A stretch of DNA of 64,000 bases from Ligilactobacillus apodemi DSM 16634 = JCM 16172 (GCF_001434405.1 NZ_AZFT01000043.1:1-64000); one strand, 5' to 3'. Shown: positions 1 to 9,102, counted from the first letter of the stretch. Notes: generated by a model from the sequence alone, not told the origin. Translations and numbers: made by a program.

Positions 1-74
1 GCACATTTGCTTATCGAAACTTTGTTCAGTTTTCAAAGATCTACTTGTTAATCATTGTCGCAATTAACATAATT
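1..74 (-). other. Leader of an rRNA operon reading off the left edge
   Basis: Read on the minus strand, positions 38-20 give CTTTGAAAACTGAACAAAG, the conserved element that precedes 16S rRNA in Bacillus and Lactobacillus rrn operons (it can also precede 23S). Strong promoters immediately upstream favour the pre-16S location. The 16S gene itself is not in the window, so this is inferred from the leader element and the promoters. Confidence 0.75.
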
Positions 75-104
75 ATTATATCATATTTCGTTTTTCTTTG
101 TCAA
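75..104 (-). promoter_or_regulatory. rrn promoter P1 (proximal)
   Basis: On the minus strand there is a -35 TTGACA (104-99), an 18-base spacer and a -10 TATAAT (80-75). Both hexamers match the sigma-A consensus exactly. It reads toward the rRNA leader at the left edge. Confidence 0.8.
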
Positions 105-225
105 GAACTTTTTTGAAATATTTTTTATCAATCAATTAACACGACTTAATCATCTTATCAAAATCATCATTTCCTGTCAATAGGAAAATAATTTTTTTGT
201 TATACTGTAACAAGTCAGCTTAAAT

Positions 226-255
226 ATAATATCATGTATCTCAATTCAATGTCAA
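226..255 (-). promoter_or_regulatory. rrn promoter P2
   Basis: On the minus strand there is a -35 TTGACA (255-250), an 18-base spacer and a -10 TATTAT (231-226). It has the same orientation and spacer length as the proximal promoter, which suggests tandem rrn promoters. Confidence 0.7.
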
Positions 256-308
256 CACATTTTTTATATTATATTTTTAAGTAACTGTCCTGCATCAGCA
301 ACTTTTAT

Positions 309-338
309 AGTATAGCAATTATTCCCCAAGTCCGTCAA
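309..338 (-). promoter_or_regulatory. rrn promoter P3 (distal)
   Basis: On the minus strand there is a -35 TTGACG (338-333), an 18-base spacer and a -10 TATACT (314-309). It is the third promoter of the tandem set. The rest of this gene-free stretch (339-546) is AT-rich and I see no further gene or structured element in it. Confidence 0.6.
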
Positions 339-546
339 TGACTTTTTTAAATTTTTTTATTTTCTAATATATAAGTTATAACTTAACCCATTAAAAGTTA
401 TGCCGACGATTAAAATTAGTGGGATTCTTGTGTTTCAAGCTATAAGTAAGTCTACTAAATTACATACTGTCCGATTATTTTTTCTATTAAAATACACATA
501 ATCTTATCACAGCGACAAGCATAAGCTAACAACTATTATATATAAA

Positions 547-578
547 AAGACTCACGTTGCACTTACAACGTGAGTCTT
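547..578 (-). terminator. Terminator of ltaS
   Basis: An 11-bp perfect stem (GACTCACGTTG paired with CAACGTGAGTC), extended by two A-T pairs, is followed on the minus strand by a run of Ts. It lies 13 bases after the ltaS stop codon. Confidence 0.85.
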
Positions 579-590
579 AGACTAATTTCT

Positions 591-2681
591 TTATTTACTA
601 CTACTGCTACTGCTGCTACTCTTCAACTCTGGTGCATCAGTCTTATATTGACTTACGGTAGATTTCCCACCATTTTGCATCAAGACACTAGTTGGATTCT
701 TTTTCTGTGCCTCTTTGAGCTGTTTCATCGCGTCTTCATACTTATAGCTATATTTAGTCTTATCGACTTTAGTAAAGTTTGACGGTGTATAGAATCGCAG
801 TAGATCACCAGTTACGATCTTATCTGAGATCGACAGCTGCTCAGTAACAAATTCAGTTTGTTCCTTAACCTGTTTCTTCTGCTCGGCTGTCAGTTTATTA
901 GTCACGACCTCACCTTCACTATTGTAGATCGTGCTTCCGATCTTAGTGAATGTCGGTGAAACAAAGTCACCATTTCTAAAGGCGACGGTCTGATTCCTAT
1001 CGGTCGACAGTAAATCATTACCTAACTGAATCGTATCTGTATTTTTGATCCCTAATAAGTCAAGTAATGTAGGCATTACATCAATTTCACCACCATAAGT
1101 ATGGTTGACCCCACCTTGAATACCACTTAAATGAATCATAAATGGTACTTTTTGGAATTGAGCTAAGTCATAGCTATTAACACTATCTTTACCTAAAAGT
1201 TGTGCAATAGCTTTCTTATGGTTATTAGAGATACCATAGTGGTCACCATAAACGACGATCATTGAATTGTCATATAGACCAACCTTCTTCAAGTAGCTGA
1301 TAAATTCACCAAACGCTTCATCTAAATAACGAGCAGTTTGAACATACCCATCAACTGTACTGTCTCCAGTAGTTGTTTTGGCGATCGTTTGGTTTTGTTT
1401 ATCTAATTCATATGGGTAATGGTTAGTTACCGTAATGATCTTAGCATAGAAAGGTTGTGGCAATTGTTCAATGTATTGGATCGACTGTTGTAAGAAAATC
1501 TTATCTTTCAAGCCATATCCAACACTGTAGTTTGATTTGGTCTTGTAATAATCTTCACTGAAGAAGTATTGATAACCCCATGACTTATATGTATTGTCAC
1601 GGTTCCAAAAACTCCCTACGTCCCCATGGAAGGCCGCAGTCGTATAGCCATTTTGGTCTAAAATTGCTGGCATCGCTTGGAAAGTATTATTCGTCCCATA
1701 AGATGTCATAACTGAGCCAGATGGTAACCCAAACAAGGAGTTTTCTAACATCGTTTCAGCATCAGAAGTTTTCCCTTGACCAACTTGATGATAGAAGTTA
1801 TCAAAAGAAATAGTATTTTGATCACTATAAAACTTATTGATATTTGGTGTTACTTCTTCACCATTGACCTTATAGTTGATCATAAATTGTTGGAAACTTT
1901 CCAAATGGAAAACAAAGACATTTTTACCCTTAGCCTTACCATAATATTCTGGATTAGCTGCCGAACGATTCTTCTTCAAGTACGCTAAAACTTCTTTTAG
2001 GTCGCTACTGCTTGCACTCGCACGCGTTGCACTTTCTTTATAAGTTTGATAGGCATTGTACGCTGCAAAAAAGTCGATCCCTAAATATTTAACGATATAG
2101 TTATTATCAAAAGTACGCGTCAATAATTGTGAACGGTCCTTTTCCGCTAAACTTAAGTTGATTGCAAAAAGCACACACGATAAAACCGTAACCGCGATCG
2201 GATAACGGAATTTAACTGGTTTCTTGTCAACTTTAATAACTTTAAAGATCAACAACAGCGTTAGGACAATGATATCGGCAAAGACCCATAGATCACTTAG
2301 TTTTAAAATTTCACCAATACTTAATCCTAGGTTATTTGAAACCGAACCAGATGACTTTATGATTCCTAATGATAAGAAATCAGAAAATTCACGGTAGTAT
2401 AAAATATTAGCAAAAAGCCAAAGCGAAGCTATCAAGTCAATGATCATCATGATCCAATAAGACTTTTTACCTTTAAAATAAAGTCCTATTCCTAACAACA
2501 AAAGCGCAGCAGGTAATGGATTTAATACGAGTAAAAATTCCTGTGCACTCCCAGAAACACCTAAACTAAACTTAGTTACATACACAGAATATGTTTTTAT
2601 CCAAAATAACACTACGGTCACGATAAAAAATCCCATGCGTGTATTAAGTCCACTGCGAACTTTATTTAGCACTGAACGCAT
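591..2681 (-). CDS. ltaS: Lipoteichoic acid synthase, LtaS-type
   Basis: This is a polyglycerolphosphate LTA synthase. It transfers glycerol phosphate from phosphatidylglycerol to the glycolipid anchor on the outer face of the membrane. The 696 residues begin with about five membrane segments (roughly 15-190), followed by an extracellular sulfatase-fold domain. Visible motifs are FHLESF with a metal-binding Glu, GQGKTSDAE with the nucleophilic Thr near residue 305, and VVYGDHYG with Asp-His metal ligands. The length is a little above the usual 620-660 because of a Ser-rich C-terminal tail. A TTGGAGG site precedes the ATG. The glycolipid anchor genes lafB and lafA follow within 4 kb on the same strand. 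Confidence 0.93.
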   Translation of the reverse strand: MRSVLNKVRSGLNTRMGFFIVTVVLFWIKTYSVYVTKFSLGVSGSAQEFLLVLNPLPAALLLLGIGLYFKGKKSYWIMMIIDLIASLWLFANILYYREFSDFLSLGIIKSSGSVSNNLGLSIGEILKLSDLWVFADIIVLTLLLIFKVIKVDKKPVKFRYPIAVTVLSCVLFAINLSLAEKDRSQLLTRTFDNNYIVKYLGIDFFAAYNAYQTYKESATRASASSSDLKEVLAYLKKNRSAANPEYYGKAKGKNVFVFHLESFQQFMINYKVNGEEVTPNINKFYSDQNTISFDNFYHQVGQGKTSDAETMLENSLFGLPSGSVMTSYGTNNTFQAMPAILDQNGYTTAAFHGDVGSFWNRDNTYKSWGYQYFFSEDYYKTKSNYSVGYGLKDKIFLQQSIQYIEQLPQPFYAKIITVTNHYPYELDKQNQTIAKTTTGDSTVDGYVQTARYLDEAFGEFISYLKKVGLYDNSMIVVYGDHYGISNNHKKAIAQLLGKDSVNSYDLAQFQKVPFMIHLSGIQGGVNHTYGGEIDVMPTLLDLLGIKNTDTIQLGNDLLSTDRNQTVAFRNGDFVSPTFTKIGSTIYNSEGEVVTNKLTAEQKKQVKEQTEFVTEQLSISDKIVTGDLLRFYTPSNFTKVDKTKYSYKYEDAMKQLKEAQKKNPTSVLMQNGGKSTVSQYKTDAPELKSSSSSSSSK

Positions 2682-2788
2682 CTAATTGCCTCCAATTATT
2701 ATTATATTTAATTGTTCATGCGATAAATTATAGTTAATAATCTTCAAAAAAGAAACTCTTTTTTATAACATTTAACTTTAACTTAAAT

Positions 2789-3022
2789 TTAGTCGTTTAA
2801 AAGATCATAAATTTCCATTGCGGCTAAATCAATATCATCAAAATCAAACTTTTGATGTGTTGCAAGTTCTTCTAATTCAAAAGTTTTAGTTGCTGGATCG
2901 TATGTCACAAAGCCTCTTTCTTGACCTTCGCGTTCAAAACGACGTGCTTGAACTTCGTTACTTTGTGTCTTCATCATCGCATCTAATCTTTCAATGATTG
3001 CAACAAGTTGTGAATTTTCCAT
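2789..3022 (-). CDS. YkuJ-like small protein (DUF1797)
   Basis: A 77-residue soluble protein with no signal peptide or membrane segment. Its pattern (an N-terminal helix with IIERLD, a central FEREGQERGFVTYD strand region, and a C-terminal FDFDDIDLAAMEIYDLL segment) matches the DUF1797/YkuJ family of Firmicutes, whose function is unknown. The ATG is preceded by AAGGAG at about 10 bases. A small GTGGG/CCCAC hairpin lies between it and the upstream flippase-like gene, so it may be transcribed separately or attenuated. Confidence 0.8.
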   Translation of the reverse strand: MENSQLVAIIERLDAMMKTQSNEVQARRFEREGQERGFVTYDPATKTFELEELATHQKFDFDDIDLAAMEIYDLLND

Positions 3023-3047
3023 AGATATAAATCTCCTTCATTTTAAA

Positions 3048-3062
3048 GTGGGAAAAACCCAC
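3048..3062 (-). terminator. Small hairpin between the flippase-like gene and the YkuJ-like gene
   Basis: A 5-bp GTGGG/CCCAC stem with a TTTTT loop is followed by TTTAAAA on the minus strand. It could be a weak intrinsic terminator or attenuator. The U-tract is short, so confidence is limited. Confidence 0.4.
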
Positions 3063-3135
3063 CAGTGATATACTTTAGCAAATTCTATACTAACACACCA
3101 AATATGATGAAACAATTCAAAAAAAGTTTAAGTAG

Positions 3136-4173
3136 TCAGTCTTCTTTTGTTGCCAAAGTTTTGCGCTGATACTTGCGGGGTGAAATAACTAAAGCTACCA
3201 TCCCCCCAAACATTCCAAAATAATAAGTGATTATTCGCCAAATAAGCATTGCTAACACTAACTTGCTCCCACTATCTACAAAGGTCGAAAAAATAAGCGA
3301 GAAACTATATTCTGCCCCACCTGCTCCACCTGGGATCGGAAAAAGCGAGATTATCATTACGATCAAAACATGTAGTGTCATCACGGTTACTAAACTAACA
3401 TGGTCAACACGCAAAGCTAGTAAAATAAAGTATGGGATGATGTAATAGAAAAATAGTTGCACTAAAGTTATCAAGCTTATTTGAAATAATAACTTATAGT
3501 TATCTTTCATCGTCAAACTTTCACGATAAAAATTATCGATTTTTTCATTGATCATCTTGTCATAGCGCTCGTAACGTGCAGGTGCTAGAAACCTTTTAAA
3601 TGGCTTAAGGCATAACTTAGTTAATTTCTTGGTAAAATTATACCAATACATGATCAAAAGTAAGCCAATAATAACAGCTAAATGGATCACAAAGCCAAAG
3701 ATCAATAAGATTCCCATCACATGTAGCTTATCAGCAATTAAATGAAATCCTAGGAAAAGACAAACAATAAAATTGATCACGATCATCGACTGGTAAACAA
3801 CAAATTTCATCAATAGAATTGAAGTTGCTCGCCCGGCATCAACCCCAGACTGAACTAAAGCAAACAATTGTGCCGGTTGTCCCCCGGACGAAAATGGGGT
3901 TATCCCATTAAACAGAGCTTCGATCAAAGGGATTCGCAACGAATCTTTAAGGGAAAAATCAGGAAACTGACGCTTAAGCAATCTTTTTACCACAATTGCT
4001 TCACATAAGATCGATAACCCCATACATAAAAAGGCAACTACGATCCAGCCCCAATGCAAATTATGAATATCATCTACCAAGGCGCGATACGAAACACCGC
4101 GCACTGAATAAATAAAAATCCCAATGCCAAGCAAAAGCATCAGCGCTAATGCTATTTTATTTTTCTTTGACAT
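3136..4173 (-). CDS. Lysylphosphatidylglycerol synthase TM region/UPF0104 flippase-like membrane protein
   Basis: A 345-residue polytopic membrane protein with about eight hydrophobic segments. It resembles the MprF N-terminal flippase domain (LPG_synthase_TM, UPF0104), including the PFSSGGQPAQLF and PIPGGAGGAEYSFS segments typical of the family. There is no aminoacyl-transferase domain, so it is not a full MprF. The start overlaps the 3' end of lafB by 17 bases, which suggests translational coupling. Location with lafB, lafA and ltaS suggests transport of a glycolipid or LTA precursor; that is inference, since the family's substrates are largely unknown. Confidence 0.8.
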   Translation of the reverse strand: MSKKNKIALALMLLLGIGIFIYSVRGVSYRALVDDIHNLHWGWIVVAFLCMGLSILCEAIVVKRLLKRQFPDFSLKDSLRIPLIEALFNGITPFSSGGQPAQLFALVQSGVDAGRATSILLMKFVVYQSMIVINFIVCLFLGFHLIADKLHVMGILLIFGFVIHLAVIIGLLLIMYWYNFTKKLTKLCLKPFKRFLAPARYERYDKMINEKIDNFYRESLTMKDNYKLLFQISLITLVQLFFYYIIPYFILLALRVDHVSLVTVMTLHVLIVMIISLFPIPGGAGGAEYSFSLIFSTFVDSGSKLVLAMLIWRIITYYFGMFGGMVALVISPRKYQRKTLATKED

Positions 4174-5194
4174 TATTTTTCCCCACTTGTTTTTGATAGT
4201 ATTCTAGCCAAATTTTAGCTAAGCGATCTTCCGAGTAAAACTTCGCTGCACTAATAGCTTTTTTCTGAAGAGCCATTAATGCACGCTCATCTTTAGCTAA
4301 CATTTGCAACTTAGCATCCATTTCGGTCACATCATTGCAGCCAGCATAATATCCTTGAATAACACCTTGGTATAAATCTAATTCACGTAACATTACGGGT
4401 GTTTGACTACTAAAAGCTTCTAACACACTCATCGGGAATAATTCATTATACGAAGGCAATAAAAAAACATCCGCGATATTATAGTAATCATTCATTTTTT
4501 TCCGTTCGACAATACCCGGAAAAGATAAATTAGCTGGAGGCGCTTCAACTACTTTTTTTAATTCCGCATAGCCATCAGTGATCACACCAAACGAAAACCC
4601 CCCGACCCAGATAAACTCAAGTTCAGGGTTTTGCTTCGCTAATTTTATGAAATCAAAGACGCCTTTTCGTTCTTGGACTTGTCCTACACCTAAAATAACA
4701 AAGCGGTCTTTAGCGATTTGATATTTTTCGCGTAATTGCTGTTTTTCCTGGGCATTCATCGGAAAAAATTCTGCCTTTGAAACAAAATTAGGAATGTAGG
4801 TGATCTTTTCTTTTTTGATCCCGTAAGCTTCCAACTTAGGAATAAAAGTCGGGTTCACTACGACCAAGGCATCCATTCGCTTATAAAAAGCGATCACATA
4901 ACGGTATAAGACTTTTTTAGCGATCCACGGAAGCTTCAAGCTACCTTCCAGTGTTTCTGGTAAAAAATGGACATAACCGATCTTTTTCCCCCGCTTTTTA
5001 GAAAAAGTCGACAAAAAGAACTTTGGATCGATCGTATGATAGTGACTAATATCAGCCGGACTAAATTGGTTGATCGTAATCTCCAATTGATCTGGATAAT
5101 ATTTTTTTAACAGTTTTATCAGTTCCGTGTATGCACTGCCTACACCTTGCCCCTTAACTTTAGTGGCAGATGAATACATATGAACATTTAACAT
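4157..5194 (-). CDS. lafB: LafB-type GT4 glycosyltransferase (second sugar of the LTA glycolipid anchor)
   Basis: A 345-residue GT4 (GT-B fold) glycosyltransferase. It has an N-terminal MLNVHMYSSATKVKGQGVGSAY segment region typical of LafB/BgsA, a GVGQVQERKG donor-site start, and a C-terminal PSYNELFPMSVLEA segment with the E-x7-E pattern. The family adds the second sugar to monoglucosyl-diacylglycerol to form the diglycosyl anchor of LTA. I chose the ATG at 5194 because AAAGGAG lies 7 bases upstream; the TTG one codon earlier is less likely. lafA ends 20 bases upstream and the flippase-like gene overlaps its end, so the three form an operon. Confidence 0.85.
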   Translation of the reverse strand: MLNVHMYSSATKVKGQGVGSAYTELIKLLKKYYPDQLEITINQFSPADISHYHTIDPKFFLSTFSKKRGKKIGYVHFLPETLEGSLKLPWIAKKVLYRYVIAFYKRMDALVVVNPTFIPKLEAYGIKKEKITYIPNFVSKAEFFPMNAQEKQQLREKYQIAKDRFVILGVGQVQERKGVFDFIKLAKQNPELEFIWVGGFSFGVITDGYAELKKVVEAPPANLSFPGIVERKKMNDYYNIADVFLLPSYNELFPMSVLEAFSSQTPVMLRELDLYQGVIQGYYAGCNDVTEMDAKLQMLAKDERALMALQKKAISAAKFYSEDRLAKIWLEYYQKQVGKNNVKEK

Positions 5195-5214
5195 CAAAAA
5201 ACTCCTTTATGAAT

Positions 5215-6402
5215 TTAGTTAAGTTCATTGGGGTTACTTGGTCGCTCCTGTTTCAAATAATAATTCTGACTATCCTCATAAAATTTCACGATCCGTTCGC
5301 CAAATTCAGCAGCTGAGATCGATTTTAATTTTTGTTCTAAGGGAGCAGGGTCATTATATTTATCTGGATTCAACAAATACGAAACAGTCAGCTCAGTAAA
5401 CTCTTCTAACGTTTCAAAAACAGCACCGATCGCTGGATCATCTAACAATTCCGCCGTATAAGGACTCTTGTAAGAAACAACTTTAGTTCCTGATGCTAAG
5501 GCTTCAATATAAGTTATCCCTTGCGATTCAGAAACAGAAGTCGACACAAAAAGGTCGGCGGTCCGATAAAATGAACCCACTAAATCATTATCTACTTCAC
5601 CAGTAAAAATTACATCATCTATCAAACCAAGTTCTTTTACTTGAGCTTCTAATGATTCTTTTGCCGGACCATCACCAACGATCAGTAATTTAACGCCAGA
5701 AACGCGTTCTTTGATCATCGGAAAAGCTTTGATCATCCGATCGATGTCTTTTTCAAAAGCTAAACGACTTAAAGTCAACATCAAGGGTGCGTCGGCAGCA
5801 ATTCCATACTTACTGCGAACATCAATTCCGTCATTATTCACTTCCCTAAAGCGATCAAGATCTACCCCAGTTGGAATGATCGTGATCGGTTCTTTGACCC
5901 CGTAGTCAGTAAGCGTGTCCAATACGCGCTCACTAGGTGCAACGATCCCACTCATTTTTTCACAAAAAGAACAAGTCATCATGCGAACGTGAATTGGTCG
6001 TAAAAGTTTACCCTTAGCAACATAATGCAAATAATCTTCATACATAGTGTGATAGGTATGAACACACGGGATCTTCAACGCTTTAGCGACAAATTTTCCA
6101 ATCAGCCCCATCGAAAATTCAGTTTGTGTATGCACAATATCTAAATTTAATTCTTTAGCAACTTGGTAAGAATGGAAAAGCCCGCGCACTGCGATACGTC
6201 TATCGGTAAATGAAATAAACGGAATGCTAGCAAAACGAAAGACATTACGTTCATATACGTTTTTATCCACATCAGGATCTGTTGTTGTAAAAATATAAAC
6301 AGTATGTCCCTTGCGCTCAAGCTGTGTTCTTAATGTTTTGATCGAAGTTGCGACTCCACTGACTTGCGGAAAATACGTATCAGTAAATATGCCGATATTC
6401 AC
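5215..6402 (-). CDS. lafA: LafA-type 1,2-diacylglycerol 3-glucosyltransferase
   Basis: A 395-residue GT4 enzyme starting MNIGIFTDTYFPQVSG, a hallmark of the LafA/BgsB/YpjH-like group that puts the first glucose on diacylglycerol. It has the acceptor-site HTQTEFSMG and HTYHTMYEDY segments, LSRLAFEKDID, and a C-terminal SVSESQGITYIEALA region with E-x7-E. I chose GTG at 6402: a perfect GAGGAGG (6415-6409) lies 6 bases upstream, whereas the in-frame ATG at 6408 touches the ribosome site and the TTG at 6417 lies in it. lafA-lafB together build the anchor used by LtaS. Confidence 0.86.
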   Translation of the reverse strand: MNIGIFTDTYFPQVSGVATSIKTLRTQLERKGHTVYIFTTTDPDVDKNVYERNVFRFASIPFISFTDRRIAVRGLFHSYQVAKELNLDIVHTQTEFSMGLIGKFVAKALKIPCVHTYHTMYEDYLHYVAKGKLLRPIHVRMMTCSFCEKMSGIVAPSERVLDTLTDYGVKEPITIIPTGVDLDRFREVNNDGIDVRSKYGIAADAPLMLTLSRLAFEKDIDRMIKAFPMIKERVSGVKLLIVGDGPAKESLEAQVKELGLIDDVIFTGEVDNDLVGSFYRTADLFVSTSVSESQGITYIEALASGTKVVSYKSPYTAELLDDPAIGAVFETLEEFTELTVSYLLNPDKYNDPAPLEQKLKSISAAEFGERIVKFYEDSQNYYLKQERPSNPNELN

Positions 6403-6524
6403 AAGCATCCTCCTCAATTAATTATTAGTATTAATTATATGTTTTTCAGATTTCCTTTGCAACGCTAACTATCAGGTAAGCTAGTCACGAAAATCCACTC
6501 TTAAACATTTTACCATTTTTAAAC

Positions 6525-6557
6525 AAAAAGAGACCAGAAATCATATTCTAGTCTCTC
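6525..6557 (-). terminator. Terminator of ptsHI
   Basis: An imperfect AGAGACTAGAA/TTCTGGTCTCT stem with one wobble pair is followed by TTTTT on the minus strand. It lies about 25 bases beyond the ptsI stop. Confidence 0.75.
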
Positions 6558-6580
6558 TCTATTAAGAAGTAATCAAGTGA

Positions 6581-8302
6581 TTATTTAGTATATTCAGCTA
6601 CTAAAGCTTCTACTTCTTCAGTTGTTTCACAATCTTCAACTGCTTTTTGTGCTAATTCTTGCATCTTAGCCGAGTCAAGTTTCTTCAATAAGCTACGTGT
6701 CTTCAAGATCGAAGTAGCACTCATTGAGAATTCATCTAAGCCTAAGCCTAATAACAATGGAACGGCAACTTGATCGCCCGCCATTTCACCACACATACCT
6801 GTCCACTTACCTTCTTTATGAGAAGCATCAATGATGTTCTTGATCAAACGTAAGATAGATGGGTTATATGGTTGGTACAAGTAAGATACACGTTCGTTAC
6901 CACGGTCTGCAGCCATTGAGTATTGGATCAAGTCGTTTGTCCCAATACTGAAGAAATCAGCATATTTAGCCAACTTATCAGCAATCATTGCTGCGGCAGG
7001 AATTTCCATCATCATTCCGACTTCGATATCATCAGATACAGGAATACCTTCCTTGACTAACTTAGCTCTTTCTTCTTCAAAGATTGCTTTAGCATCTTTA
7101 AATTCTTTGACAGTTGCGATCATTGGGAACATGATTGCTAAACGACCATAGTGAGAAGCGCGTAATAACGCACGTAATTGTGTTCTGAAGATATCTTGAC
7201 GATCCAAAGAAATCCGGATAGCACGATAGCCTAAGAATGGATTTTCTTCTTCAGGTAGTGGTAAGTAAGGAAGATCCTTATCCCCACCGATATCCATTGT
7301 CCGAACAACAACTTGCTTACCGTTCATGCCTTCTACAGCTTCTTTGTAAGCTTTAAATTGTTCTTCTTCACTAGGAAGTTCACTTGCATCCATGTACAAG
7401 AATTCCGAACGGAACAAGCCAACTGCTTCAGCACCGTTGTCAACTGCACCAACAACGTCTTTAGGTGTACCAATGTTTGCCCCTAAGATAACTTCTTTGC
7501 CATCTTTAGAAACGGATTTAGCATCCTTAAGTTGTTGCCATTCAGCTTTTTGCGCCTTAAAATCAGCAGCTTTTTGTTCATATTCGGCTAATTGTTCAGC
7601 AGTTGGATCAACAACTGCATCACCAGAGATACCGTCAATAATGACCATATCTCCTTCATTAATTTCAGATGTCGCTGAACCTGAACCTACAACAGCAGGA
7701 ATTTCAAGGGTTCTTGACATAATAGCAGAGTGTGAAGTTCTCCCACCGATATCAGTAATAAAGCCCTTCACAAAATTGCGATCTAATTGCGCTGTATCAG
7801 ATGGTGTTAAATCGTGAGCCACGATCACAACTTCTTCATTGATCAAAGCTGGGTTAGGTAAAGTTACCCCTAACAAATGACTCATAACACGCTTAGTAAC
7901 ATCGCGAATATCTCCAGCACGTTCTTGCATGTAAGCATTGTCAGTCATGCTTTCAAACATTGCGATAAACATATCCGTGACGCTCTTTAATGCAGCTTCG
8001 GCATTGATCTTTTCATTTTTGATCTTATCTTCGATCTGGCCGATCATTTCAGGGTCAGCTAAGATCGTTAAGTGTGCTTCAAAAACTTCTGCTTCTTCCG
8101 CACCTAAATTTTCAGCAGCTTTTTGCTTAATAGCTTCAAGCTCGCCTTTGGAAGCTGATACCGCATCTTCCAAGCGCTTAACTTCAGCAGCTGGATCATC
8201 GATGCTTGTTTCAGAAAATGAAAGATCGGGCTGCACAAGCATGTATGCTTTTGCGGCAGCAATGCCATCACTAGCTGCAATACCCTTCAACATTTTCGTC
8301 AT
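6581..8302 (-). CDS. ptsI: PTS enzyme I (phosphoenolpyruvate-protein phosphotransferase)
   Basis: Enzyme I takes phosphate from phosphoenolpyruvate and passes it to HPr, the first step of all PTS sugar uptake; it is cytoplasmic. The 573 residues show an HPr-binding helical domain, the phosphohistidine segment [12 protein letters not shown] near residue 190, and the PEP-binding barrel with [28 protein letters not shown] and the GMCGEMAGD Cys motif. The length is typical. Its ATG overlaps the ptsH stop codon (TAATG), a classic coupled pair. Confidence 0.97.
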   Translation of the reverse strand: MTKMLKGIAASDGIAAAKAYMLVQPDLSFSETSIDDPAAEVKRLEDAVSASKGELEAIKQKAAENLGAEEAEVFEAHLTILADPEMIGQIEDKIKNEKINAEAALKSVTDMFIAMFESMTDNAYMQERAGDIRDVTKRVMSHLLGVTLPNPALINEEVVIVAHDLTPSDTAQLDRNFVKGFITDIGGRTSHSAIMSRTLEIPAVVGSGSATSEINEGDMVIIDGISGDAVVDPTAEQLAEYEQKAADFKAQKAEWQQLKDAKSVSKDGKEVILGANIGTPKDVVGAVDNGAEAVGLFRSEFLYMDASELPSEEEQFKAYKEAVEGMNGKQVVVRTMDIGGDKDLPYLPLPEEENPFLGYRAIRISLDRQDIFRTQLRALLRASHYGRLAIMFPMIATVKEFKDAKAIFEEERAKLVKEGIPVSDDIEVGMMMEIPAAAMIADKLAKYADFFSIGTNDLIQYSMAADRGNERVSYLYQPYNPSILRLIKNIIDASHKEGKWTGMCGEMAGDQVAVPLLLGLGLDEFSMSATSILKTRSLLKKLDSAKMQELAQKAVEDCETTEEVEALVAEYTK

Positions 8303-8568
8303 TATTCAGCAAGTCCTTCCTTTGTCATTGTTTCTGTAATTGCAGCGATAGCTTCTGCTTCATCAGCACCGTCTGCAGAAATAACAACATCAGCGTTTTG
8401 GCCAACGCCTAAAGACATAACGCCCATGATAGACTTCAAGTTAACTGACTTGCCTTGATATTCTAATGTGATATCAGAATTGAACTTGCTTGCAGCTTGC
8501 ACCAAAAGTGTAGCTGGACGTGCGTGAATACCTGTTTCTGCGATTACGTGAAATTCTTTCTTTTCCAT
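8302..8568 (-). CDS. ptsH: PTS phosphocarrier protein HPr
   Basis: HPr relays phosphate from enzyme I to sugar-specific enzyme IIA proteins. When phosphorylated on Ser46 by HPr kinase it acts as CcpA corepressor. The 88 residues show [10 protein letters not shown] with the catalytic His15 and SIMGVMSLG with the regulatory Ser46. A GGAG site precedes the ATG. The gene is directly upstream of ptsI with a 1-base overlap. A cre-like site in the promoter region points to CcpA control. Confidence 0.97.
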   Translation of the reverse strand: MEKKEFHVIAETGIHARPATLLVQAASKFNSDITLEYQGKSVNLKSIMGVMSLGVGQNADVVISADGADEAEAIAAITETMTKEGLAE

Positions 8569-8629
8569 TGTGGATCATGCTCCTTTAACAATAAATAATA
8601 TTTGTGCAATGCAACACAATCTAATTGTA

Positions 8630-8663
8630 TCACAATTGTAAAAGAATTCGTTTACAATTGTGA
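8630..8663 (-). promoter_or_regulatory. cre-containing palindrome upstream of ptsHI
   Basis: Positions 8631-8662 form a 32-base palindrome with arms CACAATTGTAAA and TTTACAATTGTG around GAATTC and one mismatched pair; one more A-T pair can be added on the outside. On the minus strand, 8657-8643 reads TTGTAAACGAATTCT, a full match to the degenerate cre consensus WTGNAANCGNWNNCW. A possible extended -10 (TGATACAAT) lies just downstream, so the palindrome would cover the -35 region. CcpA control is inferred; a second regulator using the outer arms is possible. Confidence 0.6.
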
Positions 8664-8770
8664 AGAAACAAGGATGCCTTGCACCTGATATATGCAATCA
8701 TAACATGAATTTTTTAACAAGACAAGCGTTCACATTGCATAATATTTAAAAAAATAACTCTAACTTTTAT

Positions 8771-8956
8771 TTAGCCTTCATTTTTGTAGTGATATCGCAC
8801 TCCGCCACCACGTTTAGCAATACCAATAATATTTTTACGATAGTTATATGCCATTAAAACTTTTTGAAATGCCATAAATTCTTCCGTTGAAATTTCAAAG
8901 TTTTCAATTTTTCCTGCATGTAGGTCATCTAATAATTGTTGATAGTCTTTTTCCAT
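8771..8956 (-). CDS. Small conserved-looking protein, unknown function
   Basis: A 61-residue, charged, soluble protein with an acidic N-terminal half and a basic end containing IAKRGGGVRYHYKNEG. I do not recognise a family. The reading frame is supported by a GGGGGT ribosome site about 12 bases before the ATG and by ordinary codon use. It is divergent from clpE, 146 bases away, and there is no clear terminator between it and the ptsHI promoter region. Confidence 0.65.
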   Translation of the reverse strand: MEKDYQQLLDDLHAGKIENFEISTEEFMAFQKVLMAYNYRKNIIGIAKRGGGVRYHYKNEG

Positions 8957-9010
8957 AATAACGCCTACCCCCTATTGTCACATTATACCATTTAGCCCCA
9001 GTTTTTTTGC

Positions 9011-9038
9011 TTGCACTTGAAATAAAAATTTGTATAAT
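9011..9038 (+). promoter_or_regulatory. clpE promoter
   Basis: A -35 TTGCAC (9011-9016), a 16-base spacer and a perfect -10 TATAAT (9033-9038). The CtsR operator begins 12 bases downstream, so it covers the start of transcription. Confidence 0.75.
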
Positions 9039-9049
9039 AAAACTACAAA

Positions 9050-9066
9050 GGTCAAAGTTGGTCAAA
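9050..9066 (+). promoter_or_regulatory. CtsR operator
   Basis: GGTCAAA-GTT-GGTCAAA is a perfect CtsR heptad direct repeat (RGTCAAA-N3-RGTCAAA). It lies between the -10 box and the clpE ribosome site, where the heat-shock repressor CtsR would block clpE transcription. ctsR itself is not in the window. Confidence 0.92.
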
Positions 9067-9102
9067 CTTTGATTTACTATTTTGTTTATAGAAAGGGCGT
9101 GA

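Noticed and set aside
570-782. Plus-strand ORF opposite the 3' end of ltaS
   Set aside because: It starts within the ltaS terminator and lies antisense to its Ser-rich tail; no ribosome site supports it.
8630-8663. GlnR/TnrA, Rex or CopY operator at the ptsHI palindrome
   Set aside because: The half-site spacing does not match these consensus operators; cre is the only known site that fits fully.
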